Source: Monosporascus cannonballus
Taxonomy: Eukaryota; Ascomycota; Sordariomycetes; Xylariales
DNA: 64,000 bases
Assembly (NCBI GenBank): GCA_004154925.1
Contig: QJNS01000121.1
Span: 175,044 to 239,043 of the forward strand
Direction: 5' to 3'
Part shown: positions 35,800-47,808 of the stretch, in pieces
Layout of the letters: each line of letters begins with the position of its first letter
Position numbering within the stretch: position 1 is the first letter of the stretch
Notes under the pieces: model-generated
What the model was told of the DNA's origin: nothing
Seen by the model: the letters and a program-made list of their open reading frames with translations, nothing else
Databases searched by the model: none
Program-made: the position numbers and the translations under genes

Positions 35800-36495
35800 T
35801 TTCGCGCGTGTTGATTCTTAAGGGCCTCGTTCTTGATGTGTCTTAACGGGAGAGGGATGAAGTCGCAATACGCTAGAAAATCCGAGTGGCACAATGAGCA
35901 GTTAAGGTCGGCGAGGTACGATAAATTCGGCAGTTGATTGGCAAGAGCTTGGGCCGCCTCGGCCGGCTGAGCGCTTACAGTACTATCTATGTACCTACAT
36001 AGGATGGTATGGTACATACAGAAGTACATGATGCCCGCACGATACGCGCACGACCTTAACGCTACCGCCCCCTGTATGGAGCAGCCCAGACACCCCCGGC
36101 CCGCTCTAACCACACGGATACTTGTATCGGCAGGATTATCTTGAATCGTAACATCACACCCTATTGCCTTTATTAAATGCACAAGCCAACGACGGTTACA
36201 AATTAAGATTCCTGGTGAGAAAGACGGGAGGTAAACCAGAGAAAAGAGAAGGGGAGGGGGAAGAGAAACAGGCCGCTAACCTTTCGAGGGGAATTAAGCA
36301 ATCTTAGATCTGAATGGTCGTCGCGATAATCAAGTTTGGGGATCTTACGTTAGGAGTAGGCTACGCCTGAGGTGCCTCGATCGCGGCCATCGTCGGTGGG
36401 CGTAAAAGTCGCGGGATCAGGGCTCGGAGCTAGGCGGCAATCAGATACCTACCTGGGTACCGAGATAACCGGGCGGAAGCGTCGTAGACAGCACG
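35800..36495. other. Divergent promoter region
   Basis: Between SF3b10 (minus) and the Cys/His-cluster gene (plus). Contains an inverted repeat CTATGTA-CC-TACATAG at 35987-36002 and a GGTACCGAG motif near 36457. A 129-codon minus frame (35793-36182) overlaps and is judged spurious. Confidence 0.5.
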
Positions 36496-37884
36496 ATGTT
36501 GGAACCATGGGATGAGGTCCTCAACCTCAACAGGGAACGTCAACGATGTGCCGACGATCTGGAGAAAATCAAGGCGGCTTGCGCCGGGGACCATGCCAAG
36601 CAGCACGTTGCACAATGCCCCGAATGCTGGGACAGGTTGGTGAATCGGATGAGAGATCGGTATCTTAATTGTGCCACAAAAGAATGGTTTTCCGGAAGGC
36701 GACTATTCCTTCAGGAGCTGGATACCATGTTCTCAAAGGCCCGTGGCGGGAGTCTGGACTTCAAGGTCATCGACCAACGCATACATGACGAGAAGAGAGA
36801 TTGGTACCGTGACAAGGTTAGAAACATGGGTCTGCATTCTGCGACCAGGAGTCCATCCGAAGCGAAGCTCTTACAACAGAAGCTGGATGACCGGGAGACA
36901 CCGACCGAGGAGCTTGCTTCGGAGCTGAGAGGAGCGATCGGTGACGACGCCCTTCCCGACGAGGCAGCCTTCGACAATTTCCTGAATCGATTAAAGGACG
37001 CGGAAACAACCCAGGCGCGGAATGACATCTACATTGATGTCATCTTCCAACCAAGGCAGGATCCGGAGAAGGCGGCAGCATATCAGAAATATATGGAGAT
37101 GATCCGGGGCGGGGTCGCCATCCAACCTGTGGTGGATGTGATGCTTCGCGACCGGCGGCGGGCTCAGAGCAACGAGGAACAGAAGCAAAGACTACAGGGG
37201 AAGCTGGAGGAGCTCAAGAGGGCGAAGGCAGCCCATGAATTAAGCCTGGCCAAGAAGCAAAAAGCCCGGCAAGACAAGGCGGCAGCTGCCGCCGCATCGG
37301 ATAGCCAGCATGATCACCCCCCTTGTTCGGTTTGCTCCAAGGCCCTAGATGCGCAAGACTTTCTGGCTTGCCCATTGTGCCACCTACTTGGAGAGCAGTA
37401 CGGGCTCGGAAATGGACCCGTTCTATATTGCTCGGAGACGTGCCACGAAGACGACTACGTACGTCCCATTTACCACCCCAGACCCCCGTTGACCGCATTC
37501 TGACCGGAACGATAGGAATGGCATAGGAAAGCGGCGCATAACTGCGCGGCAGGCCAAACCTGTATCGATCTACACGACACTGACGTGGAAATGGACGAGG
37601 CCCGGCGGGTCCCCGTGTTTTGTCGAGAGTGTGTCGCGGGGCTGAAGCTGCCGTCCGTCTTCTGTTCTTCACGCTGTTATGATGCTAACTTCCAATATCA
37701 CCGAGATTGGGTCCATATTCCCGAAAGGAAGAAGGCACGGGTAGAGGTGGACGATGAGAATCAGCTTGAATACGCCTCGGAGGACAAAACGCAATATCGG
37801 GCCAGCAAGATAGAGGAGCACCTGGTCACTCTAGGTGATGCCCTGGAAGAGTACCAGCAGAGAACGGGAGCTACCATATCGTAA
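36496..37884 (+). CDS. Uncharacterised protein with MYND-like Cys/His clusters
   Basis: Exons 36496-37458 and 37516-37884 give 443 residues. I do not recognise a named family. The N-terminal two thirds is helical and charged (MLEPWDEVLNLNRERQRCAD, QHVAQCPECWDRL, and a Lys/Gln/Glu coiled stretch near 215-265). Then come CSVCSKALDAQDFLACPLCH, LYCSETCHEDDYEWHRKAAH and NCAAGQTC; a further FCRECVAGLKLPSVFCSSRC with YDANFQYHRDWVH follows. The spacing Cys-x2-Cys ... Cys-x2-Cys ... Cys-x3-Cys ... His-x4-His-x-Cys is like MYND zinc fingers, repeated in degenerate form. The splice acceptor GATAG at 37515 is required to keep EWHRKAAHNC in frame; the nearer GCATAG would cause a stop. Function: possible protein-interaction adaptor, inferred. 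Confidence 0.75.
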
Positions 37885-38480
37885 AAATGACTGGATACCT
37901 ATACTGAACCACCAAATAATCATCTGCACCCTTGTAATAAGAACCGTCTACACGCTGCTATCTGATGGAGTCGCTTCCTGCTACAATGGGCCGGAGGTAG
38001 ATTCAAAACCAGATGAGAAATGAATCACCCACCATACCTACTTGCTCAACAAAGGGGATGTGCTAACGTGAGTGCATGAGGAGAAGAGATATCGCCGACA
38101 ATCACCGAAGGGTGCTATAATATCCCGATACCCGACTAGATGGTCGGGGGCTCCAACGGGCCGTTAGAGCTAGGCTAGTGTATATATATCACCGTTCCAT
38201 TGCAGTCGGTCATCGGAGCCGATGGGTTTATACCCGAGCTTTACGGTGGTACCTTCATCTCAAATAAAATAAATGCATAAGTAGACAGGTACCGCCTATC
38301 TGGGCTCAACGCGGTATCGCAGCGGAATTTGCCATTGGTTGCATCATCCTTTTTTTTCCCCCTGCTCTTCTCCAGCTACCTACTCACCTATAGGGCCCGA
38401 AGCCGTATATCTCGAACATTTCTTTGCAGATATATCTTTTACCTGACAAGTCGCGAACGACGTAGAATCCAACCATCACT
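37885..38480. other. Intergenic gap
   Basis: Holds the terminator side of the upstream gene and the ISD11 promoter, including a poly-T run near 38350. Nothing else recognised. Confidence 0.5.
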
Positions 38481-39151
38481 ATGTCAATCGTCCCGACCCT
38501 CAAGGGCGACTTACCGCAACAAGTCCGGTCGCTGGTGAGTAGCTGCATGGGCGTGCACCCCTAAGCTTGAAAGAAACATTTCGGACCTGCCGGGTCAACC
38601 AAGATATTGCGCCCAGCGCTCGAACCCCTCGTGCCGCAGACATGTGGGCGCACGCCAGTAGTTCGCTCCGTAGCACATGGCTGACCTCATTCTTTGGTAC
38701 AGTACAGACAATTGTTGCGAACGGGCGAGAGCTTCCAATCCTATGGCTTCAGAGAGTACGCGAAGCGGCGGACGAGAGATGCCTTCCGGGAAAACAAGAA
38801 CGTCGAGGATCCCAGGCAGATACAAGATCTGATACAGAAAGGACTGAAGGAGCTGCAGATGATGAAGGTACGCGGTAGCGAGGCGTGAACTGCGACCGGG
38901 CGCAGCGGCGCATATGCGTCCTCGACATAATGGTACTATGCGTGCTCGAACGTGACGTTGGCTGACAACCGGATTCTTCAGCGCCAAACCGTCGTCAGTC
39001 AGTTCTATCAGCTGGATCGGTTAGTGGTAGAGGGGGGCATGTCGGTAGGTTCTGGCATTGATTCGGGTTGGCACTTTTCTAACATAGGCGCTACTAGGGC
39101 AAGGAAAAAGGGAAGGCCGGAGAGATCTCGAGACAGAAAGATACAGGGTAA
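38481..39151 (+). CDS. isd11: Isd11 (LYRM4), LYR-motif partner of the cysteine desulfurase Nfs1
   Basis: Isd11 stabilises Nfs1 in mitochondrial iron-sulfur cluster assembly. Exons 38481-38534, 38703-38867, 38982-39044 and 39098-39151 give 111 residues. The LYR motif is split by the first intron: exon 1 ends with the Leu codon and exon 2 begins with Tyr-Arg ([20 protein letters not shown]). It continues [33 protein letters not shown], then [21 protein letters not shown] and ends SRQKDTG, as in fungal Isd11. The first intron (168 bp) is also a multiple of three, but a CAG three bases further would break the motif. No cleavable presequence is obvious, as in yeast. Confidence 0.93.
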
Positions 39152-40285
39152 GGGATACTTCATGCGTTCCCCGCTGGAGTCGATGCAGCAGCGGATGCTA
39201 ATGCCGAGCAGATGGGATTGAAACGACATATCCGGAGACACCAGCGATCATCCAGAGGTCCAGCGCCCGTCTACTCAACGTTCCACATGAACCACCCCAG
39301 GCCACTTTGGCCTCCCCCGTTCCTACTTGGACTACGTAGATGAACAGGCTCTTGTGTTATAAGATGGCGTGTACATAGCGGCATTCCATTATGTTGACGT
39401 CGAGATATAGCGACATCGTTTTGGTTGGAGACAGGACAGCTGGGAACGAGCGACAAGAGGAATCGTGTTTAAATCAACGAGCAACGTAACCGACATTTGT
39501 ATGTGCCCCTAACTGACGACTGTCCTAAGCGGTCTGAGAAGCGCACCGGGGCATGTTAGGACAACAATACCAAATATGCCTGCATCTATTCAGTTGTATA
39601 ATAATTCCCTACCTAGGTACCTAGTAGGTATGCTACTTGGTATGCAGGCGTAGCTAGGTACGCGTGCAAGCCTAAGCTGGTGCAAACCTCACCTGTACAC
39701 CAAGTGACAGTTTTAACCCGCTCCATGCACCTAAGGTAGGTAGGTACCGAGTTACCTAGGTAGTTATTAGCGGGCCACGCGGGTCAGAGACTCCTACCGT
39801 AAAAAACGGTTATCTGATACGTGCAGTAGCTGGATTAAGTGCAGGCACGTGATCTAGCAATGAGACCGTATATAGTCGTAATGCAACACTGTGATATCCA
39901 CGCTGGCTCGCCCAGACAGCGCCGTTCTGGTGATTCGCATTTCGCATTGGCGCGACTCGATGCAATTGGCGGTTAAATCGATACACACCCAAGAGAAAAA
40001 CATTGTGCAGACCTGAGTAATCAAGACATAGTTCCGTTCTCTTTCGGTCGCCTGACTACTTGGGGATCCGTGTTCTACTATCTTGTTTATAGATGTTTGT
40101 TGTGCATCCCTATGCTTGCTGAAAGCTGAAGGCTCCGTCGACCTGGTCGCTAGCCGTCGAGTATCGAATCTCCCTCCATTTCTCGAAGAAATCTCTAGAG
40201 GAGATCCTATATACGTGCGCAGCTGCTAGAGAGGCTTATACCACGAGGTAATACGACTTGTGAATTTCGAGCCTGGCTTCTCAAC
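39152..40285. other. Intergenic region with palindromic motif cluster
   Basis: Two clusters of the TACCTAGGTACCTAG motif family at 39610-39632 and 39733-39765. Two 60-codon minus frames have no recognisable content. Confidence 0.55.
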
Positions 40286-42494
40286 ATGGTTCCACCTGTA
40301 CGGAGACCTTTATATCTCCTCAGTCATGCTTCGGAATCAACTAACGCGACATCTTCTGCTTATAGTTGCGGGCGACCACTACCCAGACGCGGCGTGGTAA
40401 TCGTAGCGGATATGTCGAGCACGACGACTTCGAAGGTATGCGACTACTCGCGCAAGTCTAAAGAAGCCGTTCGGGTCCTGGTTCTAATCCAATGCGCACC
40501 CTAGGTCTGCCGGTGCGACAATGGAGGCAGGAGTGGGTGAGCATCGTGCCACCTCCGCCACCCGACACGACCCAGAAGAACGACATCTGGGCCATCGAGT
40601 TGCCGCACGGCATGCCAAAAGACGCCAATCTATTACCTCAGCACACGCAAGACCTCTTGAGGGCTGCGCGTTCCGGAAGACTCTACAAGCGTCCTTTGCC
40701 CGCTGAGGAGGAAGAGGCTGACGTCGATGCTGCGCTACCGGAAAAGCCAGAAAAGAAAGAGGAGGAGCCTAGCACAAAGGGTTTTCAGGTCAAAGTATGG
40801 AAGCAGGTTCCTCGTAACGCCGAGGGCCCAACCGTCTCCCACCTGGCTAAGAGACGAAAGGGGACTGTCACGGTCTCGTCCAATCTCCCTGTTGCGGTTG
40901 CGTCTGGCCCTATCGTCACGAAAGCCACGGTCCGCCGCATAGATGCCGCCGGCAATACGTACGTACAAGAGATCACACTGCAGGAGGGCCAGTCGGTTGA
41001 GGGGGAGATCATCTCCACTACCGTCGTTCCCGCTACCAATACCAGCGCATACGTGGAGGGAAGCGTAGCTGCTACTCCTGTCCGAAGACGGCCACCGCCA
41101 CCTAAAAGGAAGGCGAAGGGTCCTGGCAGAGGCCGCAAGAAGAAGCTGCCCCTGCCGTTAAATGCGCGACCTGAGGCGTCGGCTCCTGCGGCAAACGGTG
41201 ATATAACTGGGGGCAAACCGGAGGACATCCGGACAGCCGTGAGTGCTACCGACTCGCTCTGCCGCCTTTCGCTTGCTAACCGGGACAGAATATCAAACAA
41301 GAAGGCGATAATGACGAAACGAAAACTCAGGATAGCGAAATGGCTGACGATGACGACGGTGACGACGGAGAGGAGGGCGACGAAGGCGAAGACGGTGATG
41401 AAGGCGAGGATGAGGATGGCGAGGTTCCCGATATTGAAAATAGAGAGTCGACAGGGGCCGAAAGCGAGAATAAACCCAACCAGCAGATAGACGCGACGCT
41501 TACGAGCGACCAACAGAGCCTCTCCGTCTCGGATGTCGCTCCTGCCGGTGTTCCAATGGCTGGACCATCAGCACTTCCAAAGCGTTCCTCGCCGTTATCG
41601 AACACGACCCTTCCTCCAGCCCCTGCACTACAACCATCCCATCATCACACCGAAAGGAGCCCTCTCGAGAGTGTCGTCCAAGATCAGCCGTTCGATGCCG
41701 CCCCCGCGAATGTGGGACTTGCTGCTTCCAAACCAGATTCAACGTCAATGGAGACATTCGCCTCGGCTGACCCTGTACGCCCAGGTGCGGAGCAAGCCGT
41801 GGTTGTCGACGCGCACCCTGCGGTCGATGTAGGGATGACAGATCTCACAGCTGACACCATCCCCGACACTGCAGAGCGGACAGGAGTGGAAGTCACGGAA
41901 TATCCACGCAATGCGGTAACTATAGGAGATACCCTGGATGCGAGCCGGCCACCAGTGTCCAGTGACCCGCTCATGCAAGCTGTTGAATCTGTGGACGTAA
42001 CAATTGCACCGCAGAGCGACAAATTTGAAGAACAGACAGCGACCGGCCCGGAGAGTTCGGTGGAAGAGCAGGCCATGGTTGAGCCCGTCGCTGAGCCAGT
42101 TGTCGAGTCCGTTGCAGACCCAATGCCTGCACCAGTACCCAGCGTGGAGATGGACGGGGCCACTTCGTCCCAGGACGCGGCACCTCGATATGGTGACGTT
42201 CTTGCCGCCACCGGCACTGTCCCAGCATCAGAGTTAGCCCCGGCACCCATAGACACCCACACAGATCCAGCGGTGCAGCGAGCAGCGGAGGAACCCGAGC
42301 CGGAAAGCCCCGATTTATTTAGCGGACTAGAAGCAGCATTAAACCAACAGGGCGACTCAAAAGAGCCAACAGCTAGGGATCCCGCGGCTGCTTTTTCTGT
42401 TAGCGAAAATGCGAGCGTCCCGAGCCTTGTGGCCGACGCTGCAATAGAGCCCGAGCCCGAAGCGCAAGCAGTAGAGAAGGCTGAGGGCACCTAA
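40286..42494 (+). CDS. Conserved-looking acidic, largely disordered protein of unknown function
   Basis: Exons 40286-40297, 40366-40435, 40505-41238 and 41289-42494 give 673 residues; the short first exon (MVPP) is the least certain. The conserved-looking part is N-terminal: [71 protein letters not shown], then [34 protein letters not shown] and [21 protein letters not shown] Pro/Arg/Lys patch near 200-225 ([20 protein letters not shown]) looks like a nuclear localisation signal or AT-hook. After the third intron is an Asp/Glu/Gly run encoded by a minisatellite, then 350 Ala/Pro/Glu-rich residues. I believe similar proteins occur across Pezizomycotina, but no function is known to me; nuclear location is inference. 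Confidence 0.78.
41346..41432 (+). repeat. Coding minisatellite (Asp/Glu/Gly tract)
   Basis: Imperfect GAYGRCGAnGRC-type units encode a run of Asp, Glu and Gly. The complementary strand reads as Ser/Pro repeats, which accounts for the antisense open frames here. Confidence 0.8.
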
Positions 42495-43986
42495 GAAAAT
42501 AGCTGTTAGGGGGATCGGAGTTTGTTATATGGGCACATATACGGATGCGAAATGTGAATATGTCACTTGTACATCCTGTGTAAGCGGTTTATGCTTGGTG
42601 TTCATGTGCGATCCGTGTATAAGTGGGAACTCTATCGGACCCGCTCGTGTCTGATACATTGTGTCAAGCTGGGGGTATCTAATATCTTGTATTGTCGTGA
42701 AGATGTATGCTCTTCTTTGTGAAATTAAGACTTAAGTATCTCACAACTACCGCGTCGGCATAACTTCAGTCCCCGTTCAAAGTCAAACTTCCCTGCCCCT
42801 CTCTGGACGTCGAAGGGTCAGAAATTCCAGCGTGGTTGGCGGCTAGCGTGAACGACGGCTCTCTTCACCATATCGACACCAAGAGTCAATCAAAATGACA
42901 TTCGATGGTGTAGCAAATCATCAGAAATGGTCTGGATGAAATCGGCTCAAACCCCACGTGTTAGGTAGCGCAAAACCACAGTTATAGTTTCATAGTCGGC
43001 GCTAGAAATGACGATTATATGCCCAACCCGGGCACGAGGTCCCCAGCCACCGGACCATAGTGGCTGTCGAATCAAGGTAGCATACCTACTGTCTTAAGTA
43101 AATACCGATGTCCCGGGCTTGAAAGAGCAAAATGACCTTAGATGGCGCGGTCGCCTGGTCACTGAGCTGAACATGAATTGATGCATTGTTATAGCAATCG
43201 TCGTCAAAGTCAGGAATCGTTAACCTCGATGTTACGGTAAGACCAGTTGAATTAGCGCCTGCCGATGACATTGCATACATACTCTACCACGACAGCTACC
43301 ACCCGTCGACCAGTATCGATGATGAGTGCCTCCAGTCAGTCATTCTTCCAATAAGTAACAATCGAGATCCCTGAAATCAAGATATACCCCACTTCATGCT
43401 TTTCCTCTCTTATGGTACAGTAGATATATATTTATATCATACTATTATTGAAGTGGCCCGGGAACTTCATGCTCGCAAGCGTTCAGCGAGCCAATTAATC
43501 CTGGTTTTTCCTGCATTAGGCCAGCCCCGCTCTCAAAAGCCGGCATGAGTACCCACCTGGTGCAAATGTTCCCCGAGATTCGCAACCCTAAGCATTACCG
43601 ACATCTCCGACCGCACGTACTGGCAAAACGCATGACAAGCCGAGGATGGGTCCATCTCGAGGCTGGCACGATGTTGCTTCTACGACACTCGGTAGATTTA
43701 TCACGAAGTCACAGATAGCTGTCTGCTCAGGACGGGACGGGCGGTGCGATCTAACACAGTATGTTCATGAACTCTAACCGCTAATACGCTTCTCATCCGA
43801 ATACAAACGATGCCAATCTCACAACATTCCCGGGTATTGGGACCTATAAAACGCCAAAACTCCGCCGCATGCCCGAATCTAACCAGTGCCTTAGAGGCCC
43901 GGGGGGCCGGATCTGTCCAAGCCCCATGCACCAAATCATGCATATATACCTTCCATTTATCAGCCAGACCGATATCGTTGTTGATA
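42495..43986. other. Convergent intergenic region with two coding-like scraps
   Basis: Between the acidic protein gene (plus) and PAPS reductase (minus). A plus frame after a CTTCAG acceptor-like site near 42767 reads SPFKVKLPCPSLDVEGSEIP and AWLAASVNDGSLHHID and stops at about 42896; a minus frame at 43086-43280 reads TIPDFDDDCYNNASIHVQL. Neither is recognised and no complete gene can be built. Confidence 0.4.
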
Positions 43987-44991
43987 TCATGCGACTTGTA
44001 CCGGAGTCTGCTGGTACTGTTCTTTCTCCACCCTCTTTAAAGCTTCAGTAAGCTTCTTATCATCCTCCTCCTGTTTCCGTGCCTGGGCTTGGAGGAACTG
44101 CGCATACCGGGATTGCTTGTTGTGAATGCCGCACTCCGTCTTCCCTTGGCCCCTCCAACGACCCGCTCTCTCATCCTCCGCGGCTCCTACAGGACTGGTC
44201 GAGTGCCAGTCACCCACCGATTTGTATCCACGATCCAAGAGGTCGTTATACGGGACGCTGTGCTCCGTGATGTACGACTTGACCTGATGGAAGTTCCAGT
44301 CAACCAGGGGGTTGATCTTGATTATACCCCTTTCGTCGTCCACTTCGATGAAAGATATCTTATCTCTCTCGCCCCCCTGTGACCGCCTACGTCCCGTCAG
44401 GACGGCAGCTACGTTGAGCTCGCTGTACGCCCTCTGCTGCGGCTCGACCTTCGCGATCCAGTCGTACAGCTCCGGTGCGGTTTCGTACAGCTTTTCGCCA
44501 TACCTCTCTTCAAATTCTGCCGTGGTGTTGGCACCATTCGGACGGTATGTGTGGATGCGGACATTAGGATACTTCGCCTTGGCCCGGTTGACCAGGTCCA
44601 ATGTCTCTTTGAAGTGGTACAACGTGTCCAAGAATATGATATCAGGGTTCTGAGAATCGGCTGATTCGGACTGAATCTTCGAGAGCATGTCGAGGGTGGC
44701 CAGTCCCGTCAGACCGAAGGCGGTTGACTGGTATAGGTTGGGAAACAGGACCTTGACGAGGCGCAGTCTGTCGACAGCATCCATCTTCTCTAATTGTTCG
44801 TTGAGATGTCTGATGTGTGGCTTGCTGAGGATTATTTGAGGTAGCGCGCTGGTGGAGCTGGCCGTGGATGACGCCGCCGATGCATAGCCTGACTCGACAT
44901 CGTTCACCGGGTGTACCTTGGAGTCGCCGGCCGCCCGGATGATGGGTGAGCTTGCCGAGGACGATGCCCCCGTGGACGTGGACGAGCTCAT
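43987..44991 (-). CDS. met16: Phosphoadenosine phosphosulfate (PAPS) reductase
   Basis: Reduces PAPS to sulfite with thioredoxin in sulfate assimilation. A single exon of 334 residues. After a Ser/Ala-rich N-terminus (about 1-50) the core reads PHIRHLNEQLEKMDAVDRLR, FPNLYQSTAFGLTGLATLDM, IIFLDTLYHFKETLDLVNRA, KYPNVRIHTYRPNG and INPLVDWNFHQVKSYITEHS. The catalytic cysteine is Cys287 in KTECGIHNKQ. Cys pairs for an Fe-S cluster are missing, which agrees with PAPS-specific (not APS-specific) enzymes. Being intronless is unusual among the neighbours. No clear CYS3/MetR palindrome was noticed upstream. Confidence 0.96.
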   Translation of the reverse strand: MSSSTSTGASSSASSPIIRAAGDSKVHPVNDVESGYASAASSTASSTSALPQIILSKPHIRHLNEQLEKMDAVDRLRLVKVLFPNLYQSTAFGLTGLATLDMLSKIQSESADSQNPDIIFLDTLYHFKETLDLVNRAKAKYPNVRIHTYRPNGANTTAEFEERYGEKLYETAPELYDWIAKVEPQQRAYSELNVAAVLTGRRRSQGGERDKISFIEVDDERGIIKINPLVDWNFHQVKSYITEHSVPYNDLLDRGYKSVGDWHSTSPVGAAEDERAGRWRGQGKTECGIHNKQSRYAQFLQAQARKQEEDDKKLTEALKRVEKEQYQQTPVQVA

Positions 44992-47808
44992 GGCGGACAG
45001 AGATATACTAGGAGGCGGGGTGATGTGGTATAGGTATCGCTAGGAGGGTCACGCTTGACGTAAAGGTTGAATATTTTTCGGGGGGCCTTTTCTTGGTAAC
45101 GCGGATTGATGAGGAGTCTAGTTGACGATTGGTGTGCAGGGAGGCAAAGGAGAGCAAGCAGCAAAAATCAGAGTAGTGTGGGAGAATGTGGAAGAGACAG
45201 ACGTCTGGGAAGATGAGATCTGGTGAGTATATAGGCCTCGGAGAAGGTCTATTGCGTGCTAATGTTCTATTATAGTGAGTGTTTTCAACCTCATACGCTC
45301 CGCTCTGGTTCCTACGCAGGCATTGACTATTATGGCTGGTTTACTAATTCAAGTCTGACGGCATAATCGGTCGCAGCACTCATCGACAACGACATGCGGC
45401 CCTCGGGCACCCCTCCACTGGATCCCTTTGTAAGCTACTTAGGTAGTTACCGGGAGGCAAACCCGTTGAATCGGCCGGGGCGCTATACGAATGCAGCTAC
45501 ATGATGATGGGTGAGCCCTGTGAAGAAGAAGTACGTAGTTGATTGCGGGTCTTCAGAATCAGAGAGCGTCTCAAAAATTTGGCAAGTCGATCACGACATC
45601 CGCGCTAATACAAACGCAATTCCTCCAGGGGTACCGTGATTGGACGTGATGATTGATCTGGATATCTTTCTAAGATTTACGGAAGTTCCGATACTTTGAT
45701 GGAACCGAAATCCGACACGTAGCCGCACTCGATTATAGCTCAAAATATGTAATAATGACATTTGCAGGCCTTTGACTACATCGGTAGAAAACCACCTTAT
45801 TTTGGGCTTTTGTTCTGATCCAACGTCACATACTCTTGCCATGCCTCTCTGCGGCCCGGTGGCGGTTTACATCCGCCCTCGATCAGTGAGATGGCTTACA
45901 TATGTAGGTATATCTAATCATCGGCAGACTCCGTTTAAACGTTCAGATACACAGCTGTGATGTCAGTTGCTGGCATGAGCAACATGTGCAAGAGTACTAA
46001 AAATGATGCTATCCGTAGTACGGAACGCGTGCTGTTCGGGCTCATGACCACGTAGAGGCACGAAATTATCCACACCAAGCACGCAATGAACCTGCATCCG
46101 AAGTCGTGCTACGTGCATGCAAATAAATATCCCTTCGGTTAAACTTTCTCGAATTACCCTGGGTGGCACTCAAGAGTATATGCGGCGCCGGAATCTGACG
46201 CCGTTCAAGGAGAGCGTGTAACCAACCCTATTACTTGTTCTATATCACGCTTCCTCCATGTTTGGGCTTCCGCCATAGGGTCTTGAGAACCCGCTCATTC
46301 AGATATTATTCCAGTTAAGCGATCAGAGAGAGAGTGTATGGTGGGAAACAGTCTTTGTTGGTAGACTTTCCCATGCTGTCGGCTTAATGCTGATTAATAT
46401 ATCCAGGTAAATAGGTACCGGTAGGAGACCCCCCTCCCGGCTGGAGGGGTCGGGCTGATAAAGGCAGGCAGAGTTTCTATTCGGTTCTTCGATGGCTTGC
46501 TCCTCGAGGTTTTGTCTGTCCAGGGGGGTCGATGTCGCAATTTTTAGACTTGATGGCGTTCACTTTGACGGTTATCGGGTTTTAAGAGCCTTGGTCGAAG
46601 CTGGCTGGGGCTGGCTGGCTGTTGATGGCCGCGAGGGTATGACGGGAGGTTATTCGGTTGTCGGTATAAGGTTGTGGGGAACAAGGGTGAGCCGCCGAAA
46701 GGGGGTTGTCGGGCCCGAGATCCGCGTGCAATGCAAGGGCTGGCAACAATGACCCACGGCTACCATGAGCTTGGCTCCTGATCTTGCATGGAAGTTGCAT
46801 CTTCCATAGCGAGAGACGCGCCTGGACCCCTTGAGCTCGGGGACCGGAGCATTCCTCTCCTGGGTGCTCCCGTTGGGCGGATGCCAGCAAGAATACCTAG
46901 ACCCCGCGCAACCTAATGCGGTGACCGGGTTAATCGGGCGGGAATTGCGTCATACCACATGGCACTGGCAACTAAGCATCCAGTCACGTGTCACTCTCGG
47001 CCAGAATGACGGAAAAATCTCGGATTTACTTACAGCCATAGTTGATCCGCGGCCATCGCCAGATGTGTCGCGTTCTTCTCACGTGACATGACATCAAGAG
47101 AGGGGGCTTGGTAAGCACAGGTGGTTGATACCTAGATGGGAAGGCGAGCAAGCCTCGACGCTGTACATACTATGGTTACATACCTTATGTAATATGTAAA
47201 CCTCTGTCCTGGTGCGCAATGGTGCACAGCTCAAGACTGTCAGTGCCGGTTATGTGCATTGGATATGTCCACAGGTTGGCTAATACGCAACCGGCTCAGA
47301 GTAGGTCACTGCAGCCAATGACGACATACCATACCCGCCCCGTCCGCTGAGGCCCCAGTTCTGGAATGGGGATTTGGCATTTGGGGATTGGGGAATAACT
47401 GGGATTTGATAATTCTCACCCCGCGTTGCAGACCTCATCCGCCCCAAATTCCAAATCACCATCACGGCTCCTAGACAGCACGACGACAGGAGTTTCCGAT
47501 ACCCTAAGGAAATCTAGCTGGCCCTTTTCTCAGGTCCGTTCGTTGTAATTAGGACCTACTTATATATGCGTCGCCATCCCAAACTAGGTTAATCGGCACT
47601 CTACATACATCCATCCAAGTCACTCACCTACATTCGTACCGACTGCAAGGCGCCAACTGCGCGACCACCTATATATGTACACATATATATCTATCCAGCC
47701 TATATGCACATAAACGTACAGCCGCGCGCGCAGGTATTTATAACCTAGACGTAAGGAAAAGAGCGCGCCTATCTCGGGTCACACTACACACCACAGACAA
47801 CCTTAGTT
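44992..47808. other. 2.8-kb divergent intergenic region
   Basis: Lies between PAPS reductase (minus) and the phosphoserine phosphatase gene (plus). At 45122-45366 two frames joined by a good intron (45223-45275) read VVWENVEETDVWEDEI then CFQPHTLRSGSYAGIDYYGW, but no ATG is available. Further ORFs up to 102 codons have no recognised content. Motifs GGTACCGGTAGG near 46415, TA-rich stretches near 47670-47705 and a TATTTATAACC near 47735 (possible TATA) were seen. Confidence 0.45.

Noticed and set aside
35793..36182. 129-codon minus ORF upstream of SF3b10
   Set aside because: Overlaps only the promoter, with low-complexity composition and no motif.
41684..42490. 268-codon minus ORF opposite the acidic protein
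   Set aside because: Low-complexity shadow of Ala/Pro/Glu-rich coding sequence.
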